This document shows positions 49,429 to 60,529 of a DNA stretch of 64,000 nucleotides, one piece after another. The translations under genes and the position numbers were made by a program. The DNA is taken from positions 62,896,773 to 62,960,772 of the forward strand of contig OW804095.1 in NCBI GenBank assembly GCA_942159475.1, in the 5' to 3' direction. The notes under the pieces were generated by a model. The model searched no databases. It was not told where the DNA came from and was given only the letters and a program-made list of their open reading frames with translations. How positions within the stretch are numbered: position 1 is the stretch's first letter; every line of letters starts with the position of its first letter. The stretch comes from Sthenelais limicola. Taxonomy: Eukaryota; Annelida; Polychaeta; Phyllodocida; Sigalionidae.

Positions 49429-49500
49429 TCTACTTCCTATCATCTATATGAATGTAATAAATAAGGCAGGGGTGCGGAGACAATGGTGACTTATGCCACC
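49429..49500 (-). repeat. B1 split direct repeat of the Ngaro-like element
   Basis: 72 bp starting TCTACTTCCTATCATC on the plus strand; one difference from B2. It lies about 70 bp beyond the recombinase stop codon. Confidence 0.9.
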
Positions 49501-49569
49501 AACACCCAAGTTCAGTTCAGTTCGAAGAAAGCCTTTTTTTTTTTTTTTTAACAATAAGCCAACTGGCAA

Positions 49570-50028
49570 CTAAACACAACTGAAACCAGAGAGAGACGTC
49601 GAAGAAGCTCTTGAAATGGATAACTTCCGCTCATGTGGAGTAGCCAAATACATGAGGACGGCCAGGCTTGACCAGTCCCCCATGCATTGAATGTCCGATA
49701 AGGGAATACCCATCGAATGTAGATGCTGGGCTCCACCCCTGCGAAGAGAGTGTAAACCGACAGAGTCTACACTCCAGCCTATCTTGGAAGCCAGGGACTT
49801 CAGATGCTGCAGAACGGTCGGGTAACACAAGGGTGAGCCAGCACAAGTGAAGAGGGGTGAAGAAGGTGCTGCCGGATTCTGACGGATGTGCGTTACCAAT
49901 AACGTGTGGGCACAAATCCGGAAATTAGCAGATAGGGGAAATATGGGGATGTCCAAGAACTTGTTCTTATATTTCAGCGTCTTTGACGATCTAACCCGAA
50001 GCACGATATGGTCTGGGTTCACAATCAC
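49570..50028 (-). CDS. Tyrosine recombinase, C-terminal catalytic part (interrupted gene)
   Basis: The minus frame holds the second half of the catalytic domain. The HxxR motif is seen as GLHSLRRGGAQHLHSMGI near 49752-49710. GDWSS follows, with Trp at the third catalytic position often occupied by His/Lys/Trp. The likely nucleophile Tyr is in VLMYLATP near 49650. The open frame extends upstream to 50157, but bases beyond 50028 belong to the inserted TIR element. Removing 50029-52303 would reconnect this frame exactly with the upstream part at 52304-52848. The gene as it stands cannot encode a complete enzyme. Confidence 0.85.
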   Translation of the reverse strand: MIVNPDHIVLRVRSSKTLKYKNKFLDIPIFPLSANFRICAHTLLVTHIRQNPAAPSSPLFTCAGSPLCYPTVLQHLKSLASKIGWSVDSVGLHSLRRGGAQHLHSMGIPLSDIQCMGDWSSLAVLMYLATPHERKLSISRASSTSLSGFSCV

Positions 50029-50030
50029 AT

Positions 50031-52303
50031 CCCGATGGGCACTGAGTGCAATTGAATGTGATAGCATTGCAATCATTTTGTGATTGGCCGCAAACAAGTA
50101 TAGTGTGATACTTATAGCTTTGAATCCCAGTGAAATGGACATGCCATTAGCAATCATTATGTGAAATACATTGCATCTATTTCCTCCTATGGTGTATGTT
50201 GCCTCACACTTGTGTTAGATCAAGTTCTTATTCATATTCATTTATGTTCATATTAAACATGTGTTATGCAACCAATTTTATCTGCAAATAATGTTTTCTT
50301 CAAAAGTCAATAATTGGCCTATGGGTGTGATCTAAATCACGCATATAATGCGCATTCAAAATCGCGCCTAAATACTCATTACAATGCAGCCACAACAGGA
50401 CCAAATACCTGGCACTGCTTACTCACCTAGCATTCACACTTACTGTCGCACATCTGACTCTTCATTCTCTGACACTCATACTCACTCTCTGACACCAAGT
50501 AAAAGAAACCCCTATACACAAAGATAATTGATGTAAGCCTAGGTCCATATTACTAAAAAAAATACTCACTGATTTAATTCCTCCTTTTATAATTCCACCC
50601 TGTTTTTTCATATAAAATTCAATGACTATACTAATACCGTTATAGCTATGGTAAACGAGGGCCTGGTTCTGACAAGAAGTTAGAAGGAATATATTTTCCA
50701 AATGCACCTGTGTATTATATTGCAAGGATATATGTAATACACTGTCATGAAATTTAGGATATCTATTCATATGACTTGGGAGTATTATATACTCCAAAAA
50801 TGAGAACATTCCTGCAGAGAGATCTTGTAGATAAAATACTTTGAAAAAATTCCATTTTGCGACTTGTCACTCATTTTCCTGAAACCCATCACATGTGATA
50901 AGGATGCGTATACATTATACCAATTACATAGGATTGTTTTAAAATATAGAAATGTACAGGGAAATTATATGGACGATATGAGGCCTAGCTGTAATAACGG
51001 ACACGGAAAAGTTTTCAGGAACACTGATCAATCTTATTTTACCCTGACATAGGTGAAATAAGGTTTTGGCCATAGGTGTGGTGAAATAAGGTGTTTTGTC
51101 ATGAGAATTTGCAGGTACCATCACAATTTTTTTGTAGGTAAAAAATGGCCTGTGTCCGTGACAAATGGCGGGCGTGGGGCTTGTCCACGTCGGCCACATT
51201 GGCCGGCGTCACTAACAATTTTCGGGAACACTGTATACAATTGGATAATTACCTTTACAATTTGTATGGGTCATTTACCAACCTTCTTACTACCTATTAC
51301 CGATTCAATACGATCTGTACATATATGTGTCAAATATCCAGCTATTCATACACTGGTACAATTCTTGTGAGTGGTCTAGCAATGGTCTAGCAATGAGTCA
51401 CAAGTCCTTGGGAAATGTTAAATATGAATCATTATTGGTCAGTTACTTCATGTAGGGCGGGATAATTCTTTTTGTTTGGTCTCAGAGAAAATAATTCTAT
51501 TATATGTTCGAAATAATGGGAATGGCCCATTACCCTTAGCCCTTACCATTATGCCACTTGTTCTCACCAGGTACTGTTATAGAGTACTGTTTTCACCAGG
51601 TGGCACAACTGGTAACTGAGGTGCATTTTCAATTTCTTTTACAATGAAAGTGCTGCTAATACACCTATGTGGCATCTATACATTATATATGTTCCTAACC
51701 ATTTGATTAGAAACATTACAAGTAATATCTTCAAACAGTTCATTAGTGTAATTTATTTTTTTGATTTTGAAAAACGGGTAATAATCAAAACACCCCCTAT
51801 AACTGTATACAGAAATGGTATGGGTGCCATGAGTGCTCTGTAGCTGCTGTACAAATGCACACACACTGACGTCACCTATAGGTAGGCAAACCTTCACCTA
51901 CAGGTAGGCAAACCTGCTGTCATGGTGGATTGGAAAGAGATGACAAAAATGATGTCAAACTATTATAAGTATTATAAGTGTCTAACAAGATAAAAACCAT
52001 GATTAAATAATTGATCTATTACCATGGAGAATTCATGGAGAATTAGTTATGACTAATTTAGAATGATATTATTCTGCAAATAAAAGCAATGCAATGACAT
52101 AAATTGTGCATAAAATATCCCGCTCAAAATGCCATAAGAATTTGCTAATTTTTGCACTAATATTGCGTTATACTTTTAGCTGACCATCTCGCAATCATTG
52201 CGCAATAATTATTGCATGAAAAGCGTCCACTCTCATCACGGAACTCTGGCGAGATGATTGCGCATTAAAAATCGCGTAGAATCGCGTTCATTTGCCCATC
52301 GGG
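50031..52303. mobile_element. 2273-bp TIR element inserted in the recombinase gene, AT on both sides
   Basis: The ends CCCGATGGGC are exact inverted repeats, followed by diverged but alignable blocks (for example GCAATCAT near both ends). AT flanks each side (50029-50030 and 52304-52305), a 2-bp target duplication or a palindromic part of the TIR. Words such as TGCGCAAT, GCGCATT and AATCGCG recur in both orientations near both ends (50345-50375, 52140-52290). The interior has short unassigned frames and a partial copy of the TGTGATGTG MITE at 50836-50896. No transposase is recognised. AT duplications are reported for ISL2EU-type relatives of Harbinger, so that group is a candidate (inference). 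Confidence 0.85.
50836..50896. mobile_element. Partial end of the TGTGATGTG MITE (copy 3)
   Basis: TTTTGCGACTTGTCACTCAT and the following CATCACAT block match the right end of the copy at 18851-19260. Only one end is clear; a possible trace of the other is ATGAGTCACAAGTCC near 51393. Confidence 0.65.
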
Positions 52304-52848
52304 ATCAGACCTGAGAAGGACGTAGCAGTCCTTCGACAGCAAAGAAGAGGGAGATTCGGGCAACAGGTTAGATTTTCGAAGTAGTGTGGCAAATGAAACC
52401 ACAATGGCACACCAAGCAGAGGAGCACACATTATCAGAATAACACACAAACTTTGCCATCTTGAGCAAATCAGCGGGTAAAATAGGGGACTTCTGGGAGA
52501 CGGCCGTCCCCAGGGTCTTCCTAAGGCCTTCCAAGACTATCCTGACAAGGAAAGAGTCACGGAATGCAGGCTCATACCCGTAGCATTTATGAAGGAGCAC
52601 TATGGCGGACAAATAATTGTTGACTGTAGAATACACCGATGAACCTTGAACACGAGAAATCTTGCAATAGTATTGTCTGATGCAGGTAGAGGCACCAGGC
52701 CGTAGTCAGCGCAAAACCTGAAGTACAGGCCCCACTGAGAGGATCTGACTGACTTGGTATTTGAGGCCCAGGCCGAGGAGGTCACTTCACGCACCTTGAG
52801 ATCCAACGAAGCCAATTGGTCTGCAACAGAGAGACTGACATGCGTCAT
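52304..52848 (-). CDS. Tyrosine recombinase, N-terminal part (frameshifted, interrupted)
   Basis: The frame from 52848 shows an alpha-helical core-binding segment with SSAWASNTKSVRSSQW and a FCADYG/NTIARFLVF block. A one-base frameshift near 52640 moves it to the next frame, which continues YSTVNNYLSAIVLLHKCYG and then SFATLLRKSNLLPES, whose Arg (near 52377) is the first catalytic residue of the tyrosine recombinase family. The frame then runs to the TIR element at 52303. Its role would be integration of circular DNA made by the RT. It overlaps the end of the RNase H frame by about 60 bp. Confidence 0.8.
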
Positions 52849-54580
52849 CAGAGAATATATATCCAGACTCAGATATTCTAGATAGACGATCAGCTAAGAT
52901 GTTCTGCACACCTGGCACATATCTAGCTGTAATATAGAAATTGTAGATAGCACTAAGCCAAAACAAGTGATGCAGGAGGACTATACAATATGCATTTGAG
53001 CTGATGCCTTTGTTGATTAGGCCCATGGCCTGAGTGTTGTCAGTGAAGAGTACTACATGACGATTTCTCCAGCGTTCCTTGCAGCGATCAGCAGCTACAA
53101 CAAACGGTATAGCCTCTAATACAATAATATTCCTTGCATGGTCAGTCTCAATGTCTATGTTGATCCAATGATCATGGGTAGGATCGCATGCCCCCAAATC
53201 TAAAGGCACAGAGTCACTGTTATAGTAGCCGGCGACCTAGTCATCTGAGCTGACCAAACCATAACCTCCCAAGGAAGCATCTGTGGTCCAAGACAACTCA
53301 GGGGACGAGTCGTGATTTATCACGCAGGAAGTACCATTAAACCATTCAGCGAACTCGTTCCACCAGGTCATGTCCAACTGAAAGGAGTCTGTCAAGTGCA
53401 CCCTGACGTTGCGATCTGGAAGATCCTTCAACAGAGCTATAATACGATGGCTGAACGTCCTGCCACCGCGGACTACCTTCGCACAGTGGCACAGAATACC
53501 GCAGAGACGCTGGAGCTGGTGCTTGGTAGCTCTGGTACGACCTTCAAAAAATGCCAACTCCGCATACAGCTTGGTGAGCTTCTCCTGAGGAAGAGAGAGT
53601 GTCATAGCAGAAGAGTTAATCTTAATACCCAAGAAGGTTGTAATTTGAGACAGGGATGAGCATTTTTTCCAGCTAATGAGGAAGCCTAAATCAGCCAGTA
53701 AGGTAATCAGTTCCATTTGAACGGCCTGGCAGTCGGCGAAGGTAGAACCAAGTACAATGTAGTCGTCTAGGTAATTCACTATATTAAAAAACCCACGTCT
53801 GTTCATGACTCTCACTACAAAGTCGCTCAAGGCAGAAAATATAAACGGTGCACACTTGAGACCGAAGCACAGTCTCGTGTCATAGTAATAGCGGCCCTTC
53901 CATTCTACACCTTGTAGTTTCCAATGATTATTACTGATACAGACAGATCGATACGCGGCTTTCAGATCAACAGAAGCCATGTATGCGCCGGCTTGAAGCA
54001 TATTACATACCGTGTCGATCGTGTTGAAATTGAAGGGCTGGGCAGTCACATCCATGAAGTTGTTAATTGATTTGCCTAAGGGCTGGCGACAGTCCGTGAT
54101 TGGCCTGAAAGACCTGTCCTTCTTTGGGATAGCACCCAATGAATGAATGCACAGCGGGGGAGAGTCTGTAAGAGAGAATTTCCCATCATTCAGTTCCTCA
54201 GAAATAAGCCGATCAATGAAAGAAAATGCTGGATCGGTTAAGACTGACTTATAGTTTGCACAGTGATAGCCTGGAATCGTAACACCAGGGTCGATAATGT
54301 CGAAACCATTTATCACACCATTAGCTATGAAGTTGCGATAATGAATATCAGGTTCAAGAGAGAGCTCGTTAAGCCAGGCATGGCATTTCAACTGACTTCT
54401 AAGCCCGCCGACATAATGAACGTCAGCTATTCTATTATGTATAGACCAGCCTTCAATATGCGAGTAAGGCAAAGCGGGGGCGTCTAAGTAGGAAAACACA
54501 GAATAATCGGGCACACACACTGCTCCAGGCCTGGAGACAGGGTTAATATCACAAACTTTCTCACCCAGAACAACTTGGAT
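52787..54580 (-). CDS. Reverse transcriptase-RNase H of the Ngaro-like element (two in-frame stops)
   Basis: RT motifs in the long frame (54520-53237): SLGAIPKKDRSFRPITDCRQ (fingers), YMASVDLKAAYRSV (motif A, catalytic Asp), LCFGLKCAPFIFSALSDF (motif B) and IVNYLDDYIVLG (motif C, YLDD). The thumb region has TFLGIKI. RNase H begins at ELSWTTDASLGGYGLV. After a TAG at 53237-53239 it continues in the same frame with the LEAIPFVVAA, VVLFTDNTQAMG and GVQNILADRLSR motifs. A TGA about 60 bp before 54520 lies in the same frame as upstream coding, so the real start is above 54520. Apart from these stops all catalytic residues look present. Confidence 0.9.
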
Positions 54581-54709
54581 GGGTCAGGGAAGATGATCAT
54601 CGATGCATTTTGAAGAAATAGAAGAATCGGTTGTCGACAAAATGCCCAATTCCAGTCCGAGACCGCCATCTTGGATGTTTGGGGCGGAAGTCTCGGACTG
54701 TGTGAGACT

Positions 54710-55762
54710 TCATGCCGAAGGTTTCTCATCTTTCCGATCTTTCACTCGGCACGAAAACATTGGGTGGCGAAACTTGCACAGGCCACAGATATGAAGTTTA
54801 GCACATCTCGCAAGAGAACAACCTTTGGAATTATAGTTATAGCAAATATCCTGTTGCCAATCATCGGGAACCGAGCTGATGTGAGAAACCGAATCATCCC
54901 CAGTTCTACCGAAGTTCTTGGCTGACTTCCGGCCGCCTGGCCGCCATGACACTTGTGACGAGCTAGGAGTGTTGTTGCTTGTTTTATCGTCTGGTTTCTT
55001 TCTCGCATACATCCCACTGAGGTAAATGCCGGCACCAAAGGTATCAGGAGGACCAAAATGAAGGTTACCAGCTAACACCTGGTCCACAACGTGATGATCA
55101 TACAATATGCAGCCCAGCGTAGAGAAGCTTGACGATTCTATGAGGTGCCTGCTGACATACTGCATGTGTGCGAGATAACCTTTGCAGTCACCATTTGACG
55201 ACAGAATATATTCGAACACTCCCAACATACCATACATTAGCTCAGATGCGGAAAGTTTCGTATGGTCTACCTGCTTCATTGGCCACTGATAAGATTTGAA
55301 TTGCACGTAGTACTCAGGCCTCCAATCCAAACCTGTTTTCGGAGGTAATCCATCATTGACATTCAATGAAAGCTGTTTAATGGAGCTAACCAAGTCCACC
55401 ATTGGAGTTGGCTCACTGGACGAGCGACCATGGGACGATGATCTCCGCTCAATACGCTCTAACCTGGACAAGATTGACTCCAGAGCATCGGACTTATCAA
55501 CCTTAGGAACTTTCTGTGCATCTTTGAAATGTCCTTCAAGGTACTCCAGGTAGGCAGGATCAGCCCTGTCAGTAAAACCGGCCAACGCCATGACGCAGTT
55601 GTTGTTACCGTCAGGTAAGTCGAAATTCTCCTCACCACTTTCGTCGTCAGATTCTAGCAATTCTTCTGAAGGTACATTAGAAGGATGAATATACTTGCAC
55701 CGGACACCAAATGGAGGTGTATGAACGAATTGACACTTAGAGCACCTGCCTTTGGGAGGCAT
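54710..55762 (-). CDS. Gag-like protein with CCCH-type zinc finger
   Basis: An intact 350-codon frame starts with MPPKGRCSKCQFVHTPPFGV about 14 bp beyond the A1 repeat. It has a CxxC pair near the start, an acidic stretch (about residues 30-50), a Ser/Arg-rich linker and, near residues 310-342, a Cys-x7-Cys-x4-Cys-x3-His finger (CYNYNSKGCSLARCAKLH) followed by ICGLCKFRHPMFSC. This type of zinc-finger tail is usual for gag proteins of animal DIRS/Ngaro elements and should bind the element RNA. It ends just where the RT frame opens, with slight overlap. It is the only undamaged gene of the element. Confidence 0.85.
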   Translation of the reverse strand: MPPKGRCSKCQFVHTPPFGVRCKYIHPSNVPSEELLESDDESGEENFDLPDGNNNCVMALAGFTDRADPAYLEYLEGHFKDAQKVPKVDKSDALESILSRLERIERRSSSHGRSSSEPTPMVDLVSSIKQLSLNVNDGLPPKTGLDWRPEYYVQFKSYQWPMKQVDHTKLSASELMYGMLGVFEYILSSNGDCKGYLAHMQYVSRHLIESSSFSTLGCILYDHHVVDQVLAGNLHFGPPDTFGAGIYLSGMYARKKPDDKTSNNTPSSSQVSWRPGGRKSAKNFGRTGDDSVSHISSVPDDWQQDICYNYNSKGCSLARCAKLHICGLCKFRHPMFSCRVKDRKDEKPSA

Positions 55763-55775
55763 AACATAGGTAGCA

Positions 55776-55972
55776 GAAAAAATTCAAGGTGCTCTGATCA
55801 TGGCAGCTAGAGGAGAACTGGCGCGAACAGGTGAAGCGGCCAAGGTCAGGTGGGCTGACCGCGTCGACTTCCGGTTTAGATATATTCCCATATATAATAT
55901 ATAGGTCAACATATATGTATGCGTAGTGCCAGAGATATATAACAATTTCCCTATGCTACTTACATTGGTATA
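55776..55972 (-). repeat. A1 repeat and outer unit of the Ngaro-like element
   Basis: About 197 bp: 55776-55806 matches 48424-48453, about 55812-55916 matches 49324-49428, and 55924-55972 matches 48294-48340 (GTGCCAGAGA to ACATTGGTAT). It lies directly upstream of gag and likely holds the element promoter. CATATATAATATATAGG near 55890-55905 is a possible TATA-like stretch. Confidence 0.85.
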
Positions 55973-57628
55973 GTTTATTATGAACCCATATCTTAAAATA
56001 GACCACAGTGTACTTGCACGTTGCGCGCGCTAGATCTGCGTAAGTATGACGTAAAATAAATATTTGGTAAACAAAAATAATGATATGAATATAATGTTCG
56101 TTACAGATCATGTGTGTTAGGCTCCGGTGGTGAAAAGGCTTCATGGGACAGATTATAATGATGTAGTTATATATATGCTGACGTAGCAAAATGAACTATT
56201 GTATTTAGGTGAATATAATATAGTAGAAGTATTATTATTTTAACGGTGCTAAGCTCCTCTACTCTTTTTGCTCTACCAACTTAATTAATATAGTAGACGT
56301 ACATTAATGTTAGCGTAAATGGCTTAGTAGTGATAAAACAAAATAGAACACGAGTTTAAAGGGAACAAATCCCATACGTATTTTCATTCACTGTGCACGT
56401 AAGTTTATAATCTCATTTGAAATTTATCTTAACCGTTTTAAATTTCAAATTAGTGTTAGACGGTTCGATAGAATAGACGGAAGAAATCTCAAAGGCTATT
56501 GTTTCAACATTGTACTTTAGTTTTCGTTGCTTCCCTTGGCCTCTTAGGTTATACTTGCAAAGGTCTACAGTATTAGAGGACTGCTTCAGACCATAGACAT
56601 ATTCAAAGTGTGCACTTTAATATATAGAAGTATATTGCCTATTCTTAGTATTATCTATTGACAGCAGTACTTTTCTGTAAACAATATTTTATTTGTTTTT
56701 TTTAATAAATTTTATTGAATCCATTTTGAAACAATGATAATCTCATGGGAGTCCAGGAAAAGCTTTACAGATACGATTATTCATGATAATAGAGGATTTA
56801 AGTCAGTTTAACATAGTTTTTAGCATAATGTTGCTATCAATAATCGACAATTCGGATGGTACATCAGAGTTGTTGTTCGTTCCTAGGATTTGTATCTAAC
56901 ATTTTTTCTCGTTTAAATTTAAGGCTCATGGGCATAGAGGATGCCTTACTGTCACACCTACGTGTGAGTAGCGCATGCTGTTGTACGCAAGAGTGTAAAG
57001 GAGCTTGTCATTATTAAAGTGGCTCTTCTCGCTCGATCGTGTTCTCTTTTGGAATTTCTCTTTCCCATTTCCATAGAGGGTAGCATACTACCACATATTT
57101 CTATCCGGAACAGTTCAATCCTGTTAGACCAAGGGTGTCATACATATATATACATTTGAGTGCAAAATAGTCTAAAAATAAAGGACTTCCTATATCTGAA
57201 ATTCATTGTCAATTTTGACAGGTAGCATCTGGGGTGACGTAACTTCAGGATACTCTAGTTATTTTGAAGATCGCTTGAAGATTGGTCAATCAATCAGCTA
57301 CTTTCTTTACAGGGCTACCTATATAATATATCATATAGTGGAATTTATTTAGGATATTTACCCCGAATGTCACCATGTAATAGCATATCCCGGTCATTTG
57401 GATCCTACCTTTCCTTTATTATAATTTGATATCAGGTTTAAGCAGTAATAGCCAGATACAATCTGTCAACATTGATCTATGTACTATATCAAGTTGAATT
57501 GTTTGATCTGTATGCGATATCTACTCTGATTGTTTTCCATTTCCTAATGCCAGTATGCTTCTTTTACATCCTCAGAAGTCATTGATATCCGCACAGTTTA
57601 GCATTCATACAAGCTTCCAAACACAGAC
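55973..57628. other. No gene seen
   Basis: AT-rich unique DNA with scattered short frames and no repeats recognised. Confidence 0.45.
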
Positions 57629-57632
57629 TTAA

Positions 57633-57818
57633 ACCCTGCCCACACACAGCCGATTTGCCTCCGATTGCCCCCCCCCCCCCCCCCCCCAATTTCGGTCTTC
57701 CGATGAATCCTAGCATTCTATTTCCAATCCTGGTTTATGTTATTTCAAAAGCATAAACCAGGATTTGAAAAGTGATCATAGGATTCATCAGGAGACCGGC
57801 TGTTTGTGGGCAGGGTCT
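57633..57818. mobile_element. 186-bp foldback MITE flanked by TTAA
   Basis: The ends ACCCTGCCCACA are inverted with small differences; TTAA lies at 57629-57632 and 57819-57822. Most of the interior is also self-complementary (GATGAATCCTA arms, CCTGGTTTATG arms), leaving a short loop near 57740-57750. A C20 run at 57668-57687 breaks the left arm. TTAA targets are typical of piggyBac and Kolobok enzymes, so one of these is a candidate source. Confidence 0.7.
57668..57687. repeat. C20 homopolymer
   Basis: An uninterrupted C run inside the 186-bp foldback element. Confidence 0.95.
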
Positions 57819-57878
57819 TTAACTGCGCATGGGGCCTGTTGCCTAAGCTGCGACTCCACTGGCTCGCTCTTTAAGGTC

Positions 57879-58254
57879 CACTCATGGCCCGCTCTTTTTA
57901 TTTCCCCGAGCACTTAACAAGCGAAGTTAGAGCAAAACGAGAGCGGTCTAATAGAATTGGTTATTGCGCTCTCTATACACTCTTAAAAACTGCTATTTGT
58001 GCTTCTTTAGAAGGGCGCAGGACGTTGCGCTAATATCTGACCTGTTTGATTTGAGCGCAACTACACAGCACTCTTTCTACGTAGCGATCCAAAAGCTCAG
58101 TAAAAGCGGACCAATGGAATTGTATTGATTTCATGAGGAAACAAGTGTACCAGTAGAATTGCTCTGCGCTTGTAATTGTGCTAAAAATAAAAGCAGACAA
58201 TGCGCGAATGAAAACCATACTATAATGAAGCGAAGCAAGAGCGAGCCATGAGTG
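57879..58254. mobile_element. Possible 376-bp TIR element with GAGCG words
   Basis: CACTCATGGCCCGCTCTT at 57879-57896 is inverted at about 58237-58254 with one mismatch. GAGCG/CGCTC words recur inside on both strands. No target duplication or gene was found, so its status as an element is uncertain. Confidence 0.45.
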
Positions 58255-58259
58255 CAGAT

Positions 58260-60440
58260 ACAAGCGATCCTTTCAAAAGAAGCATTCCTTTCAAAAGAAA
58301 TCCTTTCTTGCTAAGTTATTTTTCCTTGCTTAGTTAGATTAGGAATTTCCCACTATTGGAATACAAAGTAGCTAAGGAAGAATATTAGGTAATTAAGGGT
58401 TTGTTATGCGACGGGCCCAGGAGTCCTACTTCCTTCTGATTCATATGTAGACCACCAACCTATAAGGCGCACCTCCTCCCCCTTGAGATAAGCCTCCTCT
58501 TTCTGTTGATTCAGCTGAATGTTCAGGGACCTTTTATCATGCTTTGTAGGATCTATGCAAACAATGCAAAAAGATAGGAACGGTGATTATGGGGAATCCC
58601 CTCCTCCTCACTGGCTTTTAAAACCGACGTGTTGGTCGAGAAAACTAAACTCTGACCTGATGACATCATTAGTGACATTTATTTTTTCCACTTATGCAGC
58701 AAATATTACGAATGTGAGGGGAGTGTGTGTCTCTAGATAAGTGGCCTCTAACAATTCCTTGTTTAGAATTCCAGGGTCGTATACGAGGATCAATTATACA
58801 TCTACTTTTTAAACAAGGTTCTGTGTGATGCAATTATTAAAAAATGCACATGCAGTCTAGTAATTGTTGCTATCTTGGCATGCTGACGATAGGAATATTC
58901 CATAATTCTCACTCACTATAAAAGCTAACACTATAATTTCATTGTGAATAAATAATAATATATATTATAATTTATCCCAAATGAAATTACACGTGAGTTG
59001 ATGATTTATCAAATCCAATGAACATCTCAAACGTTAGGTACACCTCCCATCTGGGAGATCCGTTTCATTTGCAGATTTCTACCATTTGCCATTGAAGTAG
59101 AAGGACATGGCGTGATACGGAGTAACCGATCAGTTATCTAAATATGTTCAGAGGCATGTTTCAGGGAGTATAAGATATACATATGCCAGCTACATTCTAA
59201 GTTAATGCTGCCATAACATCGATTAACAATAATTATTAAAGATGTTCTACTGAAAACAGCCACCTTTTCCCCTCAAAATGTTATTGTTATCGTCAAATTA
59301 TAAATACTGTTGTATTCAATCCGGAAAGATATTACCATGTTAAGGAAAAATCTTATCTATCTAGGGGTCTGACCAACACTGACACCTGTACCATTAATTG
59401 GGAAAATAACTTATAATGTAACAAGACTACTGACCGCCCTCTCTTCCACTAATACTGGAAACAAGAAGGGAAAGAGCACACCTAATAAAAGTACCTGATC
59501 AACGAGACCAAACAGCCGAAACCGTTTGAAAAAATATAATTTCCAAAGGATAAACAAAAGCTTTTTCTGTAAAATGCACACAAATGCCCCTTTTTTGTTA
59601 TATATGCTGTCATTCTATGCACGACTGCATATCCAGCATATTATGATATCCATAAAGTTATAGGTACCTGCTCATCAACATGGGAGTAGCCTAACCTGTT
59701 CTAGTGAAAGTGGAGTTTGTGAAACAGTGACAAGTGCAAACAGGGTGAGGAAGGAGATTCAGACGAGAACAATTCTGTGACAGATACTTAATTTCACTGC
59801 CCTTATTCATTCCAATTAGGCCTAATGTATCGCGTTGTATTATCCATGGGCCTATAATGGAACGTCTTGTCCCGAATTCCCGTTTGGAGATTCAATGGTA
59901 ATAAAACCTCCCCCATCTTTTTGTCTTCGTAACCTTTCTTCTGAAATTGCAAGAAATTAATACGCCACTGGGGATCGCTTCCCTTGTGAGTGATTTCCAG
60001 CTGCCGAGCTTCGATTGGCCGATGACCAAAGGGAGAGATTTCATTTGATATTTAACTGTTGGCTCGATTATAATCTTTTTTAAATATATAGTTACACAAT
60101 GTATTATCCAATGCAACGACGAAAGTCACAAGTTAATATAAAAGTATTCCTGTAATTACATACTTGTTCCTTTATAAGTGAGCGATTAGGGAGTGCTGTC
60201 TGCATTAAACTATTTTCATAATCCGATGTGTAGTCGGGTATTACTTGTCATGTCATGGCTACGTGTGACACAATCTGGTTGAATTGAATTGAATTGAACA
60301 CTTTTTTTTATTGCACTCATTGAATGCTTTTGAATGGTGTCTCCTGCAGGTGGGAGGTTTCCAGTCTCTTCTAGCAGTATATTCAGTCATCTTTTGTAGA
60401 GTACAATGACGCTTCAATCAATGACTGAAGTCGTTTCTCT
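58260..60440. other. No gene seen
   Basis: Unique AT-rich DNA; short frames at 58519-58740 and 59892-60116 have no recognisable domain. Confidence 0.45.
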
Positions 60441-60529
60441 ACAATATGTACAGTTTTAAATTTTTAAATTGATACAATATATAATATACAAGCAAAGTAC
60501 CCGTCCTCTGGACGGTTATCCCCTTCCTC

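Larger units (their letters stand above)
48290..55972 (-). mobile_element. Ngaro/DIRS-like tyrosine-recombinase retroelement (whole element)
   Basis: Order on the minus strand: outer repeat and A1 (55972-55776), gag (55762-54710), RT-RNase H (to 52787), tyrosine recombinase (52848-49570, interrupted), B1 (49500-49429), A2 (49428-49324 and 48453-48424, interrupted), B2 (48412-48341), outer repeat (48340-48290). Split direct repeats of the type A1 - genes - B1 A2 B2 and the lack of a methyltransferase region between RNase H and recombinase point to the Ngaro group rather than DIRS1. Lesions seen: two in-frame stops in RT-RNase H, one frameshift in the recombinase and two nested TIR elements. 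B1 and B2 differ by one base in 72 and the compared A segments by three in about 105, so insertion is fairly recent. Such elements integrate by recombinase, not by an LTR-type integrase. Confidence 0.85.
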
